64,000 nt of DNA, taken from positions 29,557,381-29,621,380 of the forward strand of contig OX291551.1 of assembly GCA_946406115.1 (NCBI GenBank), written 5' to 3'. The position numbers and the translations under genes are program-made. The stretch's first letter is position 1; each line of letters begins with the position of its first letter. This DNA is from Apoda limacodes (Eukaryota; Arthropoda; Insecta; Lepidoptera; Limacodidae). Under the pieces are notes generated by a model. The model saw nothing but the letters and a program-made list of their open reading frames with translations, did no database searches and was not told the origin of the DNA. Shown in pieces: positions 51,910 through 63,057 of this stretch.

Positions 51910-52645
51910 CACACAGACAAAATCGCGGCAACAGCTAGTAACAAAATACTTTCCAACGATCTCGAGTCGTTGATACTTTCAGATTTCGACACTCCCTTCT
52001 CGAAAGTTTATTTTCATATTTTTTTAGCTTCTATAGATGCGGAAAAGCTACTTAGTAGTATAACAGTCCAAATTTTAAGTAAATAATATTTTTATTAAAT
52101 AAAAACATCAAAAATTGTAAAAATAACCGGTTTCAAAAAGATGCACTAAAAAGGTAAAAATAATCACATGTTGGCAATAATCTGATAACCTTTTCTAGTG
52201 CAGCTTTTTGAAGCCTATTTATTATTCTGATAACACTGAACACACAATGAAAAAATCCATACTTGTTACGAAATATTATACAATCATTAACATAAAAAGC
52301 GTGTTTCACCAGTTCGAAAGAAACAGAATTTTTAACAGAATTGATGGAAGACGTGTTTCGTATTTTATTGCAATTCATCCGCTAACGGGGTTAAAAAAAG
52401 GGGTGAGTTGTTTGGTTATTTTGGCGGTGATTTGGTTCGAAGTTGATATCAATACTCCTTAGTGATTTTGATTTCAATTACATTTTATTTTGACACATGT
52501 TTGAAAACTCAATCCGATTTTATTCAAAAATTGGAATGTCTCGAAAGTCACCACACAAGTTGAAGGTTTCTAAACTTAAAGAGGTTATGCACTTTTTAGG
52601 TGTTTGATTTTTTGTGTATAATAAATACTTATAGTTTTCATTTCT
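51910..52645. other. AT-rich stretch, no gene recognised
   Basis: The overlapping frames at 52,133-52,378 and 52,208-52,462 have no domain. Two short inverted words near 52,130-52,200 (ACCGGTTTCAAAAAGATGCA against TGCAGCTTTTTGAAGCC) may be ends of a small element. Confidence 0.4.
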
Positions 52646-53082
52646 TCCTATATATGTATAAAATGCTTCGTCCGGAATGACTGACAGACGGATCAACGCA
52701 CAGCCTAAGCCGCTGATCGTAGAGACCTGAAACTTGGAGGGTATGTTCTTTGTATGACGTTGGCATCCGATAGGTAAGGATTTTCTAAAAGGGTCAAATG
52801 CAAGTCGCAACTCGCGCAATAAGGGTAAACCAATTGTAATGACATTTTGGTAAGTTGCTATGCACACGCTGGAGAAAGATTCTGAGAAAGAAAAAAGGGT
52901 CAAGTGCAAGTGAGACAGGGTCAAATGCGAGTCGGACTCGCGCAATGAGGGTAAACCGATTGTAATAAATTTTAGTTAGTTGTTATGCACACGCCGTGGA
53001 ATGTTTCGGAATTAATACAAACCTTCACAATAGGTTTGTGCGGTAGTTATTTAAAAAAAACAAACAACGCCGGGTCAGCTAG
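52646..53082 (+). mobile_element. Helitron-like non-autonomous element
   Basis: It starts TCCTATATATGTATAAAATG and ends CGCCGGGTCAGCTAG followed by T, matching the TC…CTAG(T) ends of Helitrons. The interior has CAGACGGATCAACGCACAGC, GAGACCTGAAACTTGGAGG and two GTC-AATGCGAGTCGGACTCGCG-type segments. The word GGGTAAACC…TTGTAATGACATTTTGG…TTGCTATGCACACGC is doubled (about 52,825 and 52,950). Assignment rests on end motifs and family memory. Confidence 0.6.
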
Positions 53083-53670
53083 TAAACTATAAATGTATTC
53101 CATTCTTTCTGCTTATTTCACAATGTTTTTTTATATATGGCAGTTGCGCCATAAGTACCTAATACATTGATTTTCCTATAAACATTTTTATCTTTAATGT
53201 ATTCACCAATTTCGCAATAGTTATTTATAGCAAAATATGTAAAATACTTATCAATTTTAAATTTATGTTGAGGCAAATTAAAGACAAGAGAAATATATAT
53301 AATACTTTTCATAAAAATAACTCCTGAAGACGACGTTTTGGAACTACCAACCAAATTTATCCTTTTCCTTGTTTGTTAATCATTATTTTTGTAAATACAC
53401 ATAGAATCTAGTATAAATGGGTTTTAGTCCCGAGGTAAACACACCGCTTTTTAGTTCGAATGCGAGAACATAAATTAAAAAGGTAAAAAAGTCAAAACCG
53501 GTACATTTTATTAAAATACAGTACTTACAGTTAGAACAATTTTGAATATTTTACTTGATCCGTGTTGTTTGTATTTTTAAATTAGTAAGATCTTTATATT
53601 CACTTGGTGATATTCATAAAGGTAAAATTGCACTTAAGGGACTTTCGTCAAAAATGGGGGGAAAATTATT
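53083..53670. other. AT-rich stretch, no gene recognised
   Basis: The 78-codon minus frame at 53,118-53,354 has no domain. Confidence 0.4.
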
Positions 53671-53675
53671 TTTTT

Positions 53676-53870
53676 ACAAAAAATAGCTATTTTGGGGCCT
53701 ACAAATTAATAAAATAGGGGAGGAAAACATTTTTTTTTATTATTTGGGTACCCTTCAAGATTCTGGTTAGAAATAAAAAAAATAACCACGAAGGTTTACG
53801 ATTAATCTTCTAACCTAACCCGGCTGTGTGGGGAAACCTTGTTAGGGCACCCCCAAAATAGCTATTTATT
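53676..53870. mobile_element. short inverted-repeat (MITE-like) element
   Basis: ATAGCTATTTTGGGG near 53,683 and its reverse complement CCCCAAAATAGCTAT near 53,851 enclose about 150 bp. It could be a small TIR element. No target duplication was confirmed. Confidence 0.4.
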
Positions 53871-53899
53871 GAAAAAAAAAATTGTTTTACGCGGTACTC

Positions 53900-55502
53900 G
53901 TTGCTGTCATTGCTCGGCGTAGACATGGCGTGCTGGTACGGCGGTCAGGGAGACCTGATGAAACGGCTGACCGCTGGTCGCCCGCAGGTTAGACGGGTTC
54001 CCGAACGAATTCCCGAATTATTTAATCTCCGCCCTGGGAGGCTGATCCGCCAACCGGTGTAAAACCTCTGAAGTAGTAATCGGGCCGCAGAAGAAGACCG
54101 GAGTGGACCCGGCTACTACAACAGAGGAGGATCAGGGGCCCTTCCGCCCTTGTCGAGGTCAGAGTGTTATATTCCTTTCCCATGAACCGGGCAGAATCTC
54201 AAGGGTGAACACAACCCCGGTGGTTTGATGCGAGAAACCTACTTTTCGGGCCCCTCGTGGCTGAGATGGCCATTTAAGTCGAAAAATGGCATAAAGGGAT
54301 AACTAAATGAAATAGAATTAAATACAATGAAAACTGACATACAGAGACAGTGAAAACCTCTAGCTAGGGGGAGTTGATAAGCTCACGGAGGAGTTACCGT
54401 CCCTCAGGTGGACGGGCGTTTAGCAAAGTTGTGCAAGTGGGCGTGGCTGCTTCTATCCGCCCGGTCAAACAGACCAGTGGATAATTTTGTTATGAAAACG
54501 TCTAGAGAATCAACTAGTGTCACTAGTTATCGTAATGTTGCGAAAGCGTAGCACGTGATGAATGGCAGCGATTTATTCTGGATAACCTCGGGCTTTTTCT
54601 TTTTGGTGGAGTTGTATAGTCGGATTTTGGTTTTGTTTAGCAGTTCAGAGGAAAATACCGGTCGTAAAGTCGCCCTTGAGCCGACAAGCATGTTGGGTTG
54701 TCAATGACGCAACCTAGGTACTTCACACTGCTCTGCCACGCAATGAAATCCGTCACGCTGTTCGTGAAATACAAGCCTTTGGTATAGTCTTTGTTGACCA
54801 GTTAGGATGGCTGCCGTTTTAGTCGCGTTAGCTGCTATTCTCGACTTGTTAAGCCAGTTCGGTAGGATGCCCAGGGATCGCTGCATCTTATCGGCGGCTA
54901 ACTGAGCTAATCTCGACGAGCTCATGCAGGCGCTGTCGTCCGCGTACAATGCCAGAGTGACATCTTCTACGCCAGGCGATAAACAACTATCGCTGGTATG
55001 TCATCGGTGTATAGCGCATACAGCAGGGGAGATAGGCTACTACCCTGGGCGTCCCCCGAAACTACGTCCCTTCAGAAACGAAGCTATTAATCGGATGTAC
55101 ACGATGAGCAAATCGGTTTGAAGTAGTTTATGCAGTAAGCCTTTGTGCCACACACGGTTGAAAGCCTTCTCCATATCGAGAAAAAATCAGACCGTGTACC
55201 TACCTTTGTTAGGTTCAAAGGCCATGTGGTGTAATACACGAGTAAGCTGCAAAGTGATACTGTGGTTACTTCTAAAGCCAAACTGTTCTGGCCTAAGTTT
55301 GATGTAGGGTGAAATCCTTACCAATAAAATTCAAATAGTTGGGCTATATTAGATAGTTACGTGATGGAGAGATAATACTCAGGTTTCTGGCGGTTTTTTC
55401 CGGGCTTCGGGATGCCAACAATTTTGCCTGTTTTCCAGGCCGTGGAAAAGATTCCTGTGCGGAAAATCCCATTAAATGCGGGTTAAGGCCACCAACCCTT
55501 TC
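53900..55502 (-). pseudogene. second copy of the Jockey family of 23.5-29.1 kb, degraded and 5'-truncated
   Basis: On the minus strand, the 3' UTR block with GAACCGGGCAGAATCTCAAG and CTTTTCGGGCCCCTCGTGG (54,180-54,270) matches 23,585-23,670 of the intact copy. The ORF2 end at 54,370-54,430 and the RT segment follow. The minus frame 54,701-54,949 reads M-Y-A-D-D-S-A-C-M-S-S-S-R, then K-M-Q-R-S-L-G-I-L-P-N-W-L, corresponding to L-Y-A-D-D-S-A-Y-M-S-S-S of the intact protein. Several frameshifts and deletions occur. The copy stops at about 55,502 in the L-V-A-L region of ORF2, where a plus-strand LINE begins. Sequence beyond the matched 3' UTR (53,900-54,150) may be a longer 3' end. Confidence 0.88.
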
Positions 55503-56757
55503 ATGTCTATCATTCGCTCCCTAAATATATCACAATCAAAGGCACAATGGTTCCAATCGTGTCTTCAGGAGCGTCAACAACGTGTACGAATAGACGAGTT
55601 TTACTCTGATTGGTGCAATGTTGATTGTGGCGTACCTCAAGGCGGCGTGCTATCTCCTTTATTATTCTCAGTCTTTATAAACACTTCTGTCTCAGTAATC
55701 AATTTCAGCCATTACCATCTTTATGCTGATCTTCAGCTCTACAGATCTTTTAGGGTAGACGAAGTTATAGAGTGTATGAATATGATGAATAAAGGTCTTG
55801 AATCTAAAATAAACTGGACTGAACAATATGGCCTTTCTCTTAACCCTGCTAAAACACAAGTCATAATGGTAGGTAATAAAGCACTCCTTAAAAAAGTTGA
55901 CCAAAAAAATGTACGACCTTTAAGTTTCAACGGGGTGCTACTAAATTATTGCCAGCAGGTAAAAAATCAAAGCCTTATAATGGCAAATGATTTTTCTTGG
56001 TCACATCATGTCACCGAGGTAAGTAAAAAAATCTTTTCGACGATGCATTCCCTAAAAAGAATGAAACACTTTTTACCTCAATCAGCTAAGGTTACGCTAG
56101 TTAACTCCCTGTTGCTTCCCATAATTGACTATGCAGATTTATGCTATCCCGACATAACTGAAGAACTACTTAACAAACTCGACCGCCTTCTCAACTTATG
56201 CATCCGTTATATTTTCGGCTTGCATTTCATGTCTCCCAATATCGTACACAGTTAAATTGGCTCAATATCCGTTTTTGCCGAAATACTCATCTTCTGACAT
56301 GTATTTATGGCATTCTTAATAACCCTTTATCCCCTCCTTATTTAATAGAACGATTAGAGTTCTTGGGTTCCCAAGAGCGACAGATACGGTTTTGCCGTTC
56401 CAATCTCCCCCGCACCCCTACGCATAGTACGACATTTTATTCGGATTCATTCACAGTCACAACAGTTCGTTTGTGGAATAATTTACCATTAAATATTCGT
56501 AATGTAAAGTCACTAGAGAGCTTTAAAGCTTTACTGCATCAGTACTATATCGACATCCAAAATACATAGGTCAGGTATTAGTGCTTTCTTGTGAACTATG
56601 CCTTAATATATATGCAATATATATACATATATGTATGTTTATGCATAAAATTATATATAATTTATCCACCTTCTTATTTACATATTATACTTTATGATAT
56701 TATTCTTATATACTACCTTTTATCACTAAATCTATTATCAATCCCTCAAACTCAATG
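55503..56757 (+). pseudogene. CR1/Daphne-like LINE, 3' half, frameshifted
   Basis: The frame from about 55,503 encodes an RT C-terminal half: Q-W-F-Q-S-C-L-Q-E-R-Q-Q-R-V, then G-V-P-Q-G-G-V-L-S-P-L-L-F, then H-L-Y-A-D-L-Q-L-Y where the second catalytic Asp of Y-A-D-D is lost by a one-codon change or deletion. After that comes S-L-N-P-A-K-T-Q-V-I-M-V and the thumb/C-terminal region L-V-N-S-L-L-L-P-I-I-D-Y-A-D-L-C-Y. A 7-nt deletion near 56,221, compared with the copy at 58.6-59.3 kb, shifts the frame; the rest (to 56,569) continues R-T-Q-L-N-W-L-N-I-R-F. The open frame before 55,503 belongs to the Jockey copy. The 3' UTR is AT-rich with no poly(A), ending near 56,757. Confidence 0.88.
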
Positions 56758-57283
56758 TTTTTTGTTTTAACAAGACTAGACAACTAATATCTAGATCTGT
56801 GGTTCAGTTTTACGTTAAATTGTAAATTATTAGAGTGCAAAAACTTGTAATTTATGGTCAAAACAGCTGCAACTTCATACACTATAACAAAAACGTTTCC
56901 GAAAATTTTAAAGCACCACAGACCTAAATAATATAATAAATTTTCTAAATAAAAAAACTTTACTGTCATTCTTACTAAATTACATGAATAAAACCAAATA
57001 ATTCGAAACACAAAAATCATTAGTAAAATTTGCAAAAATCGAATTCTATCATGATGCTGGCTCGCTTGACAAACACGGGGGGCTTGAGACGGGGGAGGCG
57101 AGGCGAGGTAGCAGCCAAAATCAGTCGCGGGCCATCCGTGAGCGAATTTTCACTTGTATTGCGTTTGACGTAAGTAGGTAGGTACCTAAGGAAACAATTA
57201 CGAAAATATCACTGTTGCATGTTTCGTTGCAAGCAAGTTGATTAGATTTTTTTGACCTTTAACTAGGTAGGTATTTAGCGTAA
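56758..57283. other. spacer between the LINE pair, left part
   Basis: It is AT-rich except for a GC-rich patch at 57,055-57,110 (GGGGGGCTTGAGACGGGGG). No gene recognised. Confidence 0.4.
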
Positions 57284-57810
57284 TCTATATAAATAAAAAT
57301 GAATCGCAAAATTTGTTGCTAAGCGCGAAACTCGAAGACGGCCGGACCAATTCGGGTAATTTTTTTTGTTGTGTTTGATAGTGTTAGGGCAAAGTTTTTA
57401 TGAAAGAAAAAGCGGTCAAGTGCGAGACGGACTCGCGCACTAAGGAAAACTCGAAGACGGCTGGACCAGTTTGGGTAATTTTTTTTTGTTGTGTTTGTTA
57501 GTGTTAGGGCAAGGTTTTTTATGAAAAAAAAACGGTCAAGTGCGAGTCGGACTCGAAGATGGCTGGTACCAATTCAAGTAATTTTTTGTTGTGTTTGATA
57601 GTGTTATGGCAAAGTTTTTATGAAAGAAAATAACGGTCAAGTGCGAGTCGGACTCGCACTTTAAGGGTAAACTGATTTTAACAAAATTTTGGTAAGTTGT
57701 TATGCACATGTCGCGGAAGGTTTCTGAATTAGTACAACCCTTTCACAATAGGTTGGTGCGGCAGTTGTTAAAAAAAAAGAAACACAGTTCACTGGGTTAG
57801 CCAGTAATAC
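57284..57810 (+). mobile_element. Helitron-like element with a ~110-bp tandem triplication
   Basis: It starts TCTATATAAATAAAAATG then AATCGCAAAATTTGTTGC and ends near GGGTTAGCCAGTAAT, a decayed form of GGGTCAGCTAGT. Inside, three tandem copies of about 100-115 bp start at about 57,330, 57,447 and 57,550, each opening CTCGAAGACGGCTGGACCA and closing GGTCAAGTGCGAGTCGGACT. The last runs into GGGTAAACTGATTTTAACAA as in the element at 52.6 kb. Confidence 0.65.
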
Positions 57811-57946
57811 CTATAAAGAGCAGAGCCTAGAGCGTGCAAAATAATAGTAGGTAATAAAATTAAAAGTATTTACATTTGATTTGCAATTTATTGACCCTCA
57901 ATCAGACAGGATCATGAGTAAGTTACACTTATATAATACTAGCTTT

Positions 57947-58300
57947 TGCCCGCGTTATCGGTGTAGAATTTCAACGACAACTCCTCACATATAGAAAAAA
58001 AAAGACTAACACTTGACGTTTTCAAGTAGCTTATGTCCTTATTTAGGACTCAAACTATCTCCATGCCAAATTCGACCGCAGTTCCTTCCGCCCTGAATTC
58101 GAATATAGATGTAAGATTTCAACAGAAACTCCTTAATTATAAAAAAAACCGACTCACACTTGACGTTTTCAAGTAGCCTAAGTCCTTTTTCGGGAGTCAA
58201 ACTATCTCCATGCTTAATTTCATCTTAATCAGTACAGATGTTTAAGCGTGAAGAGGTACATATAGACAGATTTACTTGCGCATTTTATTATAATGTATAA
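57947..58300 (+). mobile_element. moth interspersed repeat with internal duplication
   Basis: It opens ACTAGCTTTTGCCCGCG and ends with TTTAAGCGTGAAGAGGTACA then ATTATAATGTATAAAG. The section ATTTCAACGACAACTCCT…ACACTTGACGTTTTCAAGTA…CAAACTATCTCCATGC occurs twice (about 57,966 and 58,110) at a spacing of about 145 bp. Class unknown. Related to 31,430-31,865. Confidence 0.65.
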
Positions 58301-58573
58301 AGCTGCAGACCCACTCACTGATTGACATAATTGTTCTCCAATAAGGAGAGGACTCTAAGAAGGGGGTGAAAATGATGTATGGGGTAAGTGATCAAAATGG
58401 TCCAGTGAGTATAGGAAAACTTCAAGGTCTTTGAAATCTACTTATCTTCAGGGAGTAAAGGTGCAGCCCGCCTTAACTGTTGCCTTGTCGGAGATAATTT
58501 TTGCAAATCGCCGGTCAAATTCGATCGCCGGTGAAAAAAAATCAAAATGGCGGAAAACAACATGGCCGCCATT

Positions 58574-59293
58574 GAGTTTAAGGGAATGATAATAGATTTA
58601 GTGATAAAAGATAGTATATAAGAATAATATCATAAAGTATAATATGTAAATAAGAAGGTGGATAAATTATATATAATTTTATGCTAAAACATACATATAT
58701 GTATATATATTGCATATATATATTAAGGCATAGTTCACAAGAAAGCGCTAATACCTGACCTATGTATTTTGGATGTCGATATAGTACTGATGCAGTAAAG
58801 CTTTAAAGCTCTCTAGTGACTTTACATTACGAATATTTAATGGTAAATTATTCCACAAACGAACTGTTGTGACTGTGAATGAATCCGAATAAAATGTCGT
58901 ACTATGCGTAGGGGTGCGGGGGAGATTGGAACGGCAAAACCGTATCTGTCGCTCTTGGGAACCCAAGAACTCAAATCGTTCTATTAAATAAGGAGGGGAT
59001 AAAGGGTTATTAAGAATGCCATAAATACATGTTAGAAGATGAGTATTTTGGCAAAAACGGATATTGAGCCAATTTAACTGTGTACGATATTGGGAGACAT
59101 GATCATACTTACGCAAGCCGAAAATATAACGGATGCATAAGTTGAGAAGGCGGTCGAGTTTGTTAAGTAGTTCTTCAGTTATGTCGGGATAGCATAAATC
59201 TGCATAGTCAATTATGGAAAGCAACAGGGAGTTAACTAGCGTAACCTTAGCTGATTGAGGTAAAAAGTGTTTCATTCTTTTTAGGGAATGCAT
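58574..59293 (-). pseudogene. CR1/Daphne-like LINE, 3' end, inverted copy
   Basis: The 177-codon minus frame (58,760-59,293) is the C-terminal part of the same reverse transcriptase. It keeps the bases coding G-L-R-K-Y-D-H-V-S-Q-Y that the other copy has lost, so it is uninterrupted as far as it goes. It is truncated at its 5' end at 59,293 (at M-H-S-L-K-R). The 3' UTR extends to about 58,574 and matches 56,570-56,757 of the plus-strand copy in reverse. Differences between copies are few, so both are young or were converted. Confidence 0.9.
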
Positions 59294-59539
59294 CCTCCTC
59301 TCTTTCTACAGTACGGCAAAGGTTCTGAAATGTTAAATTTTTAATGTAATATGAATTGTCATGTTTGTGTACAATAGCGCAATAAATGAATATTGTATTT
59401 TACCACATAAATGAAAGTACTTTTATACTGATAATTAAAGCAATTCGTGTAAAATTATTCCTAACCATTCCAAAATATCAAAAACTACACAACGTTAATA
59501 TTCAAATTTTCACTTCTGCCGGCACTCCCGGAGTGCAAC

Positions 59540-59645
59540 CTGTTTTTTTCTGTGTGACTACTACCGGGCTTTTGGGGCGAGACTCTAAAGGAGCCTCGGC
59601 TTGGGTTGTCGCTCTTGGGGTATTCCATTCGACCAGTATTCGACT
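59540..59645 (-). mobile_element. 3' UTR scrap of the 5.2-7.1 kb Jockey family
   Basis: GCGAGACTCTAAAGGAGCCTC then GGCTTGGGTTGTCGCTCTTG (plus strand) aligns with 5,330-5,400 (GCGAGTCTCTGAAGGAGCCTC region, then GGCTTGGGTTGTCGCTCTCG) with a deletion of about 40 bp between the blocks. No coding sequence is attached. Confidence 0.75.
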
Positions 59646-60438
59646 AGCGTATGCTAGTATGTGACAACATATATTGAGCTTCTACCGCGAGCCGAGTAAC
59701 TTTGTCCCACTTAACACTAAGTACAGTTTGAAGGACGAACCGTGAGGTGAGTTCGTCGGTATCTCCCACTATTCCGATTGCGGATCTCCATGGAGATTAT
59801 GGGAATTTTAGTACTATAAATTAAATAAGCATCGTCCCTTTCGAACCTTGCGAAACATTCGAAATGATGAGGCCAAGTATTTACATAGATCTCTATCATA
59901 AAAGCTGTTAGCAGGAAAGGCAACATAAAACCTTTTTTCTTCAAATTCTACTTGTCAAGCAAAGGCTTACTTTCACAGCCTAGACAGTAATATACTATTT
60001 CAGTTTAAAAGCAGGAGACCGCAACGCAACGCCACCTTCTCTTCTAAATATTGATATATGGACATTGCACTTGTAGATGCCGAAATAAGATACTATTTGT
60101 TTCTTATATTTTGGCACGGAACCCTAAAATCTTTGGCATCGTTCGCATCTGCTTAACGTAATCGTAAACACGGTTTTTTACTGTTTTATCTGTCGCAATG
60201 TGACCTCAGAATAGTCAAAGTTATACATAATAAATAACATTTGGGGGCATTGGAGCTACTCCCTCGCCACTCGGAAACCCAATAATATTATTATCTCTCG
60301 CAGCGGTTTTAAGGCAATTAAGATTGATAAATGATGATAAATAAAATATAATAAAATTATTAAAATTTCTACATTATTACTTAAAAATAAATTATTAATT
60401 TGGCAAACTACATTGTGTATTTTAGCAAATAATGTACT
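59646..60438. other. AT-rich stretch, no gene recognised
   Basis: Two 75-codon minus frames (59,717-59,944 and 60,256-60,483) have no domain. Nothing else is interpretable. Confidence 0.4.
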
Positions 60439-61978
60439 TATATAAATAGACTTATTTAGTATTTTGAACATCCCATATTTCATCAGAACAGGTAAATGTG
60501 ATTTTTATAGTCTAATAAAATAGTATAACTAACATTAAAAGGCGGCTGAACTTTGGACATTCAATTAACGGGTATGGAACGCCTTATATACTATAAAATC
60601 CCTAACTTTGGATACTAATAAATTATAAAATTGCTGTCATCCCCCTTGTCTCGGCTGCAGGCCAACATAAGGGGTTTTGTAATAAAATAAGAATCCTATC
60701 ATGAGCCCCGTTATTTCTTAGTAACAAATTAAAGTAAACAACTAAAATAAAATAAAAATTACATTGCTATTTTACTGTCCGGAAGCAGTAAGAAAACTAT
60801 TGCAAACTATTTATGGTCAAAAAAACATATTTCCAGAGTTGACATTTTTCGCCAAATAAGTGATAAAATTGCACTGCTGCCGCCGGCTTCTATACACTAT
60901 ACCACTGGAGCGTACGACATAAAGACACCATATTGAATACATACCGCCAATGTTACATTTAAATTATAATTCAATGACGCATTACATAATCTTAATCATA
61001 ACCTTTAATGTCTTCAGTCAATCAGTAGGCAGTGAACACGATTTTTAAAATTATAACTTAGTAATTTTTTTTATCCCACTAACGTGGCAAACAAGCTTAC
61101 GGTCCGCCTGATGGTAAGCGGTCACCGTAGCCTATGGACGCTTGCAACACCAGGGGTATCACTCGCGCGTTGCCGACCCTCAAGCAATCTAATAACTTCT
61201 TTCTTGAAGAACCCCATACTGCAGTCCTTAGAGCAAACCTTGGCATGGAGCTCATTCCACAACTCAAGCGTTCGCGGGAGGAAGTTTCTCTGAAACAGCA
61301 CTGTACGCGATCATTTTAGTTCCAAAGTATGAGAATGAATTCCCTGCCGATGGCAAGCGGCGCGATGGTAGAAAGTAGCCGTGGGCATCATTTCGAACAA
61401 TTCCTCAGAACACAACCCATGGTAGAACACACACAGGGAGTCAAAGTCTCTCCTAAGACTCGATACTCGCTCGTCTCTCCTAGGGCTCGATACCCCAAGT
61501 GAGTTTGGAATCGTTGACAATTCTCACAGCCCGTCGTTGAACCGAGTCAAAAGGGCCAAGCGGCCAATACTTAACTTTATCAACAACTGCGTTATAACTT
61601 TTAAAAAATGTGTTCACTGCCTACTGATAGAATGATGAAAAGATTATGTAAAGCCGGCGAGGGGCAGCACAGTGTCTGTCACTAATTTGGCAAAAAACGT
61701 CAACGGATACTACTCTGGAAATATTATTTTTTTGTCCACCAATAGCTTACAATAGTTTTCTTACTAATTCCAGACATTTAAATAGCAATGATAAATTTTA
61801 ATGGATTTATTAGTATCCTAAGTTAGGGGTTTTAAACCGTTAATTGAATAACCAGAGTTCGGCCGCCTCAAAATGTTTGTTATACTTTTTTAATAGACTA
61901 TAAAAATCACGGCCGAAATTAGGCTGCTCTAACAGAAATACAGTATATTAAAATACTAAATAAGTCTATTCATGTAAC
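60439..61978. mobile_element. fold-back element with a CR1-like LINE in its loop
   Basis: The left arm 60,439-61,060 and right arm 61,591-61,978 are reverse complements with indels. Matched words include AATAGACTTATTTAGTATTT, GTGATTTTTATAGTCTA, CATTCAATTAACGG, GGATACTAATAAAT, AAGAAAACTATTG, ATATTTCCAGAGT and TCAGTAGGCAGTGAACAC. The left arm carries about 120 bp extra near 60,640-60,760. The loop originally contained only about 30 bp, as shown by the relative at 62.8 kb, and now also holds the LINE fragment. Confidence 0.8.
61063..61568 (-). pseudogene. CR1-like LINE 3' end inserted in the fold-back loop
   Basis: On the minus strand, G-P-F-D-S-V-Q-R-R-A-V-R-I-V is followed by S-L-R-R-D-F-D-S-L-C-V-F-Y and C-S-E-E-L-F-E-M-M-P-T-A, then after a stop F-Q-R-N-F-L-P-R-T-L-E-L-W-N-E-L and L-E-G-R-Q-R-A-S-D-T-P. 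These match, residue by residue in many places, the plus-strand copy at 8,460-8,820. A short duplication of an R-R-D-E-R-V-like segment occurs near 61,460-61,490. The T-run at 61,064-61,075 is the LINE's A-rich tail. Confidence 0.88.
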
Positions 61979-62774
61979 TGTGTAGAAAAGTGTGTTTATA
62001 TTTTTTGACGTGACAACGTCTTATAAATTGGTTTGCCGGGTGACACTTCAAGAAACTGCGTTACGCTCCGCTCACGTTATGCGCTCACAAAGAGAGCGAG
62101 TGAGAGGCACGCGGCATGGTTAGCCCGCCTAAGAGCGAGAGAGACAGACATAAAAAGTGAAAGGCACAAGTTGTCACGATTCCGGACGGTTGTCCGACAC
62201 TAATTTTTTGCTGTATAACACAATGCTGTTTATTACATTAAAACTAGGTACCGTTGGAAATTTCAACAATTTATTTTATTTTATTTATCATCAATTTTCA
62301 AATAATAAGAAAAACAAGAATACATATATAACCTAATACGATTTCTATTTTAAAAGGTATTATAAAGAGTTAAAGTTATGCATGGTAAAGTTTCAACACA
62401 AATAAATAATTTCTATTGATATATTGCCCTTTTTACGATTCGACATTAGGATAGAAGAAGGCCGTAGTTAGGTAAAGGATGGCCGATATTAGGGAAATTT
62501 GCCGTACAAAACTTTAAATGCGTATTATTCTTTGTCACGTAATTTAAGATGTTTATAATCACTATATATACTCAATAACATAAAGTGTAAATGTCAAATA
62601 GCCGGACAATGCAAATTCAACGGTGGATAACTTCAAGGTTCAGGTATGGTTAGGACTGAAAGTTGCGTTTCATGTTAAGGGGCCGACATTTGGGTGTTTT
62701 ACCCTACTCCATTTTAAAAAATACTAAGTACGAATATTGTTTACGAATTACAACCTTTGTAGATTATTTTGGCA
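61979..62774. other. intergenic, unassigned
   Basis: A purine-rich patch (GAGAGCGAGTGAGAGG…GAGCGAGAGAGACAG) lies at 62,090-62,150. No gene or named repeat is recognised. Confidence 0.4.
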
Positions 62775-62910
62775 TTATTAATTATCTATTGACCGCCAAT
62801 GTTACATTTATGTTACGTTTCATTTCTTTAGTCAATCAGTAGGCAGTGTACATGTTTTTTAAAAGTTACAACTTACTACTTAACTTCATCAACAATTTCG
62901 TAACGTTATT
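62775..62910 (+). mobile_element. relative of the fold-back centre without the LINE
   Basis: ACCGCCAATGTTACATTTA, AGTCAATCAGTAGGCAGTG and TTTTTTAAAAGTTACAACTT match the left arm end (60,943-61,060). The next bases CTTAACTTCATCAACAATTT match the start of sequence after the LINE (61,569-61,590). It is thus a copy of the loop in its uninterrupted form. Confidence 0.75.
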
Positions 62911-62961
62911 TCGTACCGTACAATTATTTTGAAAAATACTTATTAAGTAGCCTATTATTAT

Positions 62962-63057
62962 AATAAATTAATACTTATATATAAAACCTATAATATATAA
63001 GTATTAATTTAAAAATGGTAAAAGGTAAGTAAATATTTGTACTTATATTTTACCATT
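62962..63057. repeat. two adjacent hairpins
   Basis: AAATTAATACTTATATATA and its reverse complement flank a loop of about 10 nt (62,965-63,012). Immediately after, AATGGTAAAA and TTTTACCATT form a second stem (63,014-63,057). Both are AT-rich and could be cruciform-prone or remnants of small TIR elements. Confidence 0.75.

Noticed and set aside
61134..61319. Plus-strand ORFs at 61,084-61,319
   Set aside because: Antisense of the CR1-like LINE tail on the minus strand.
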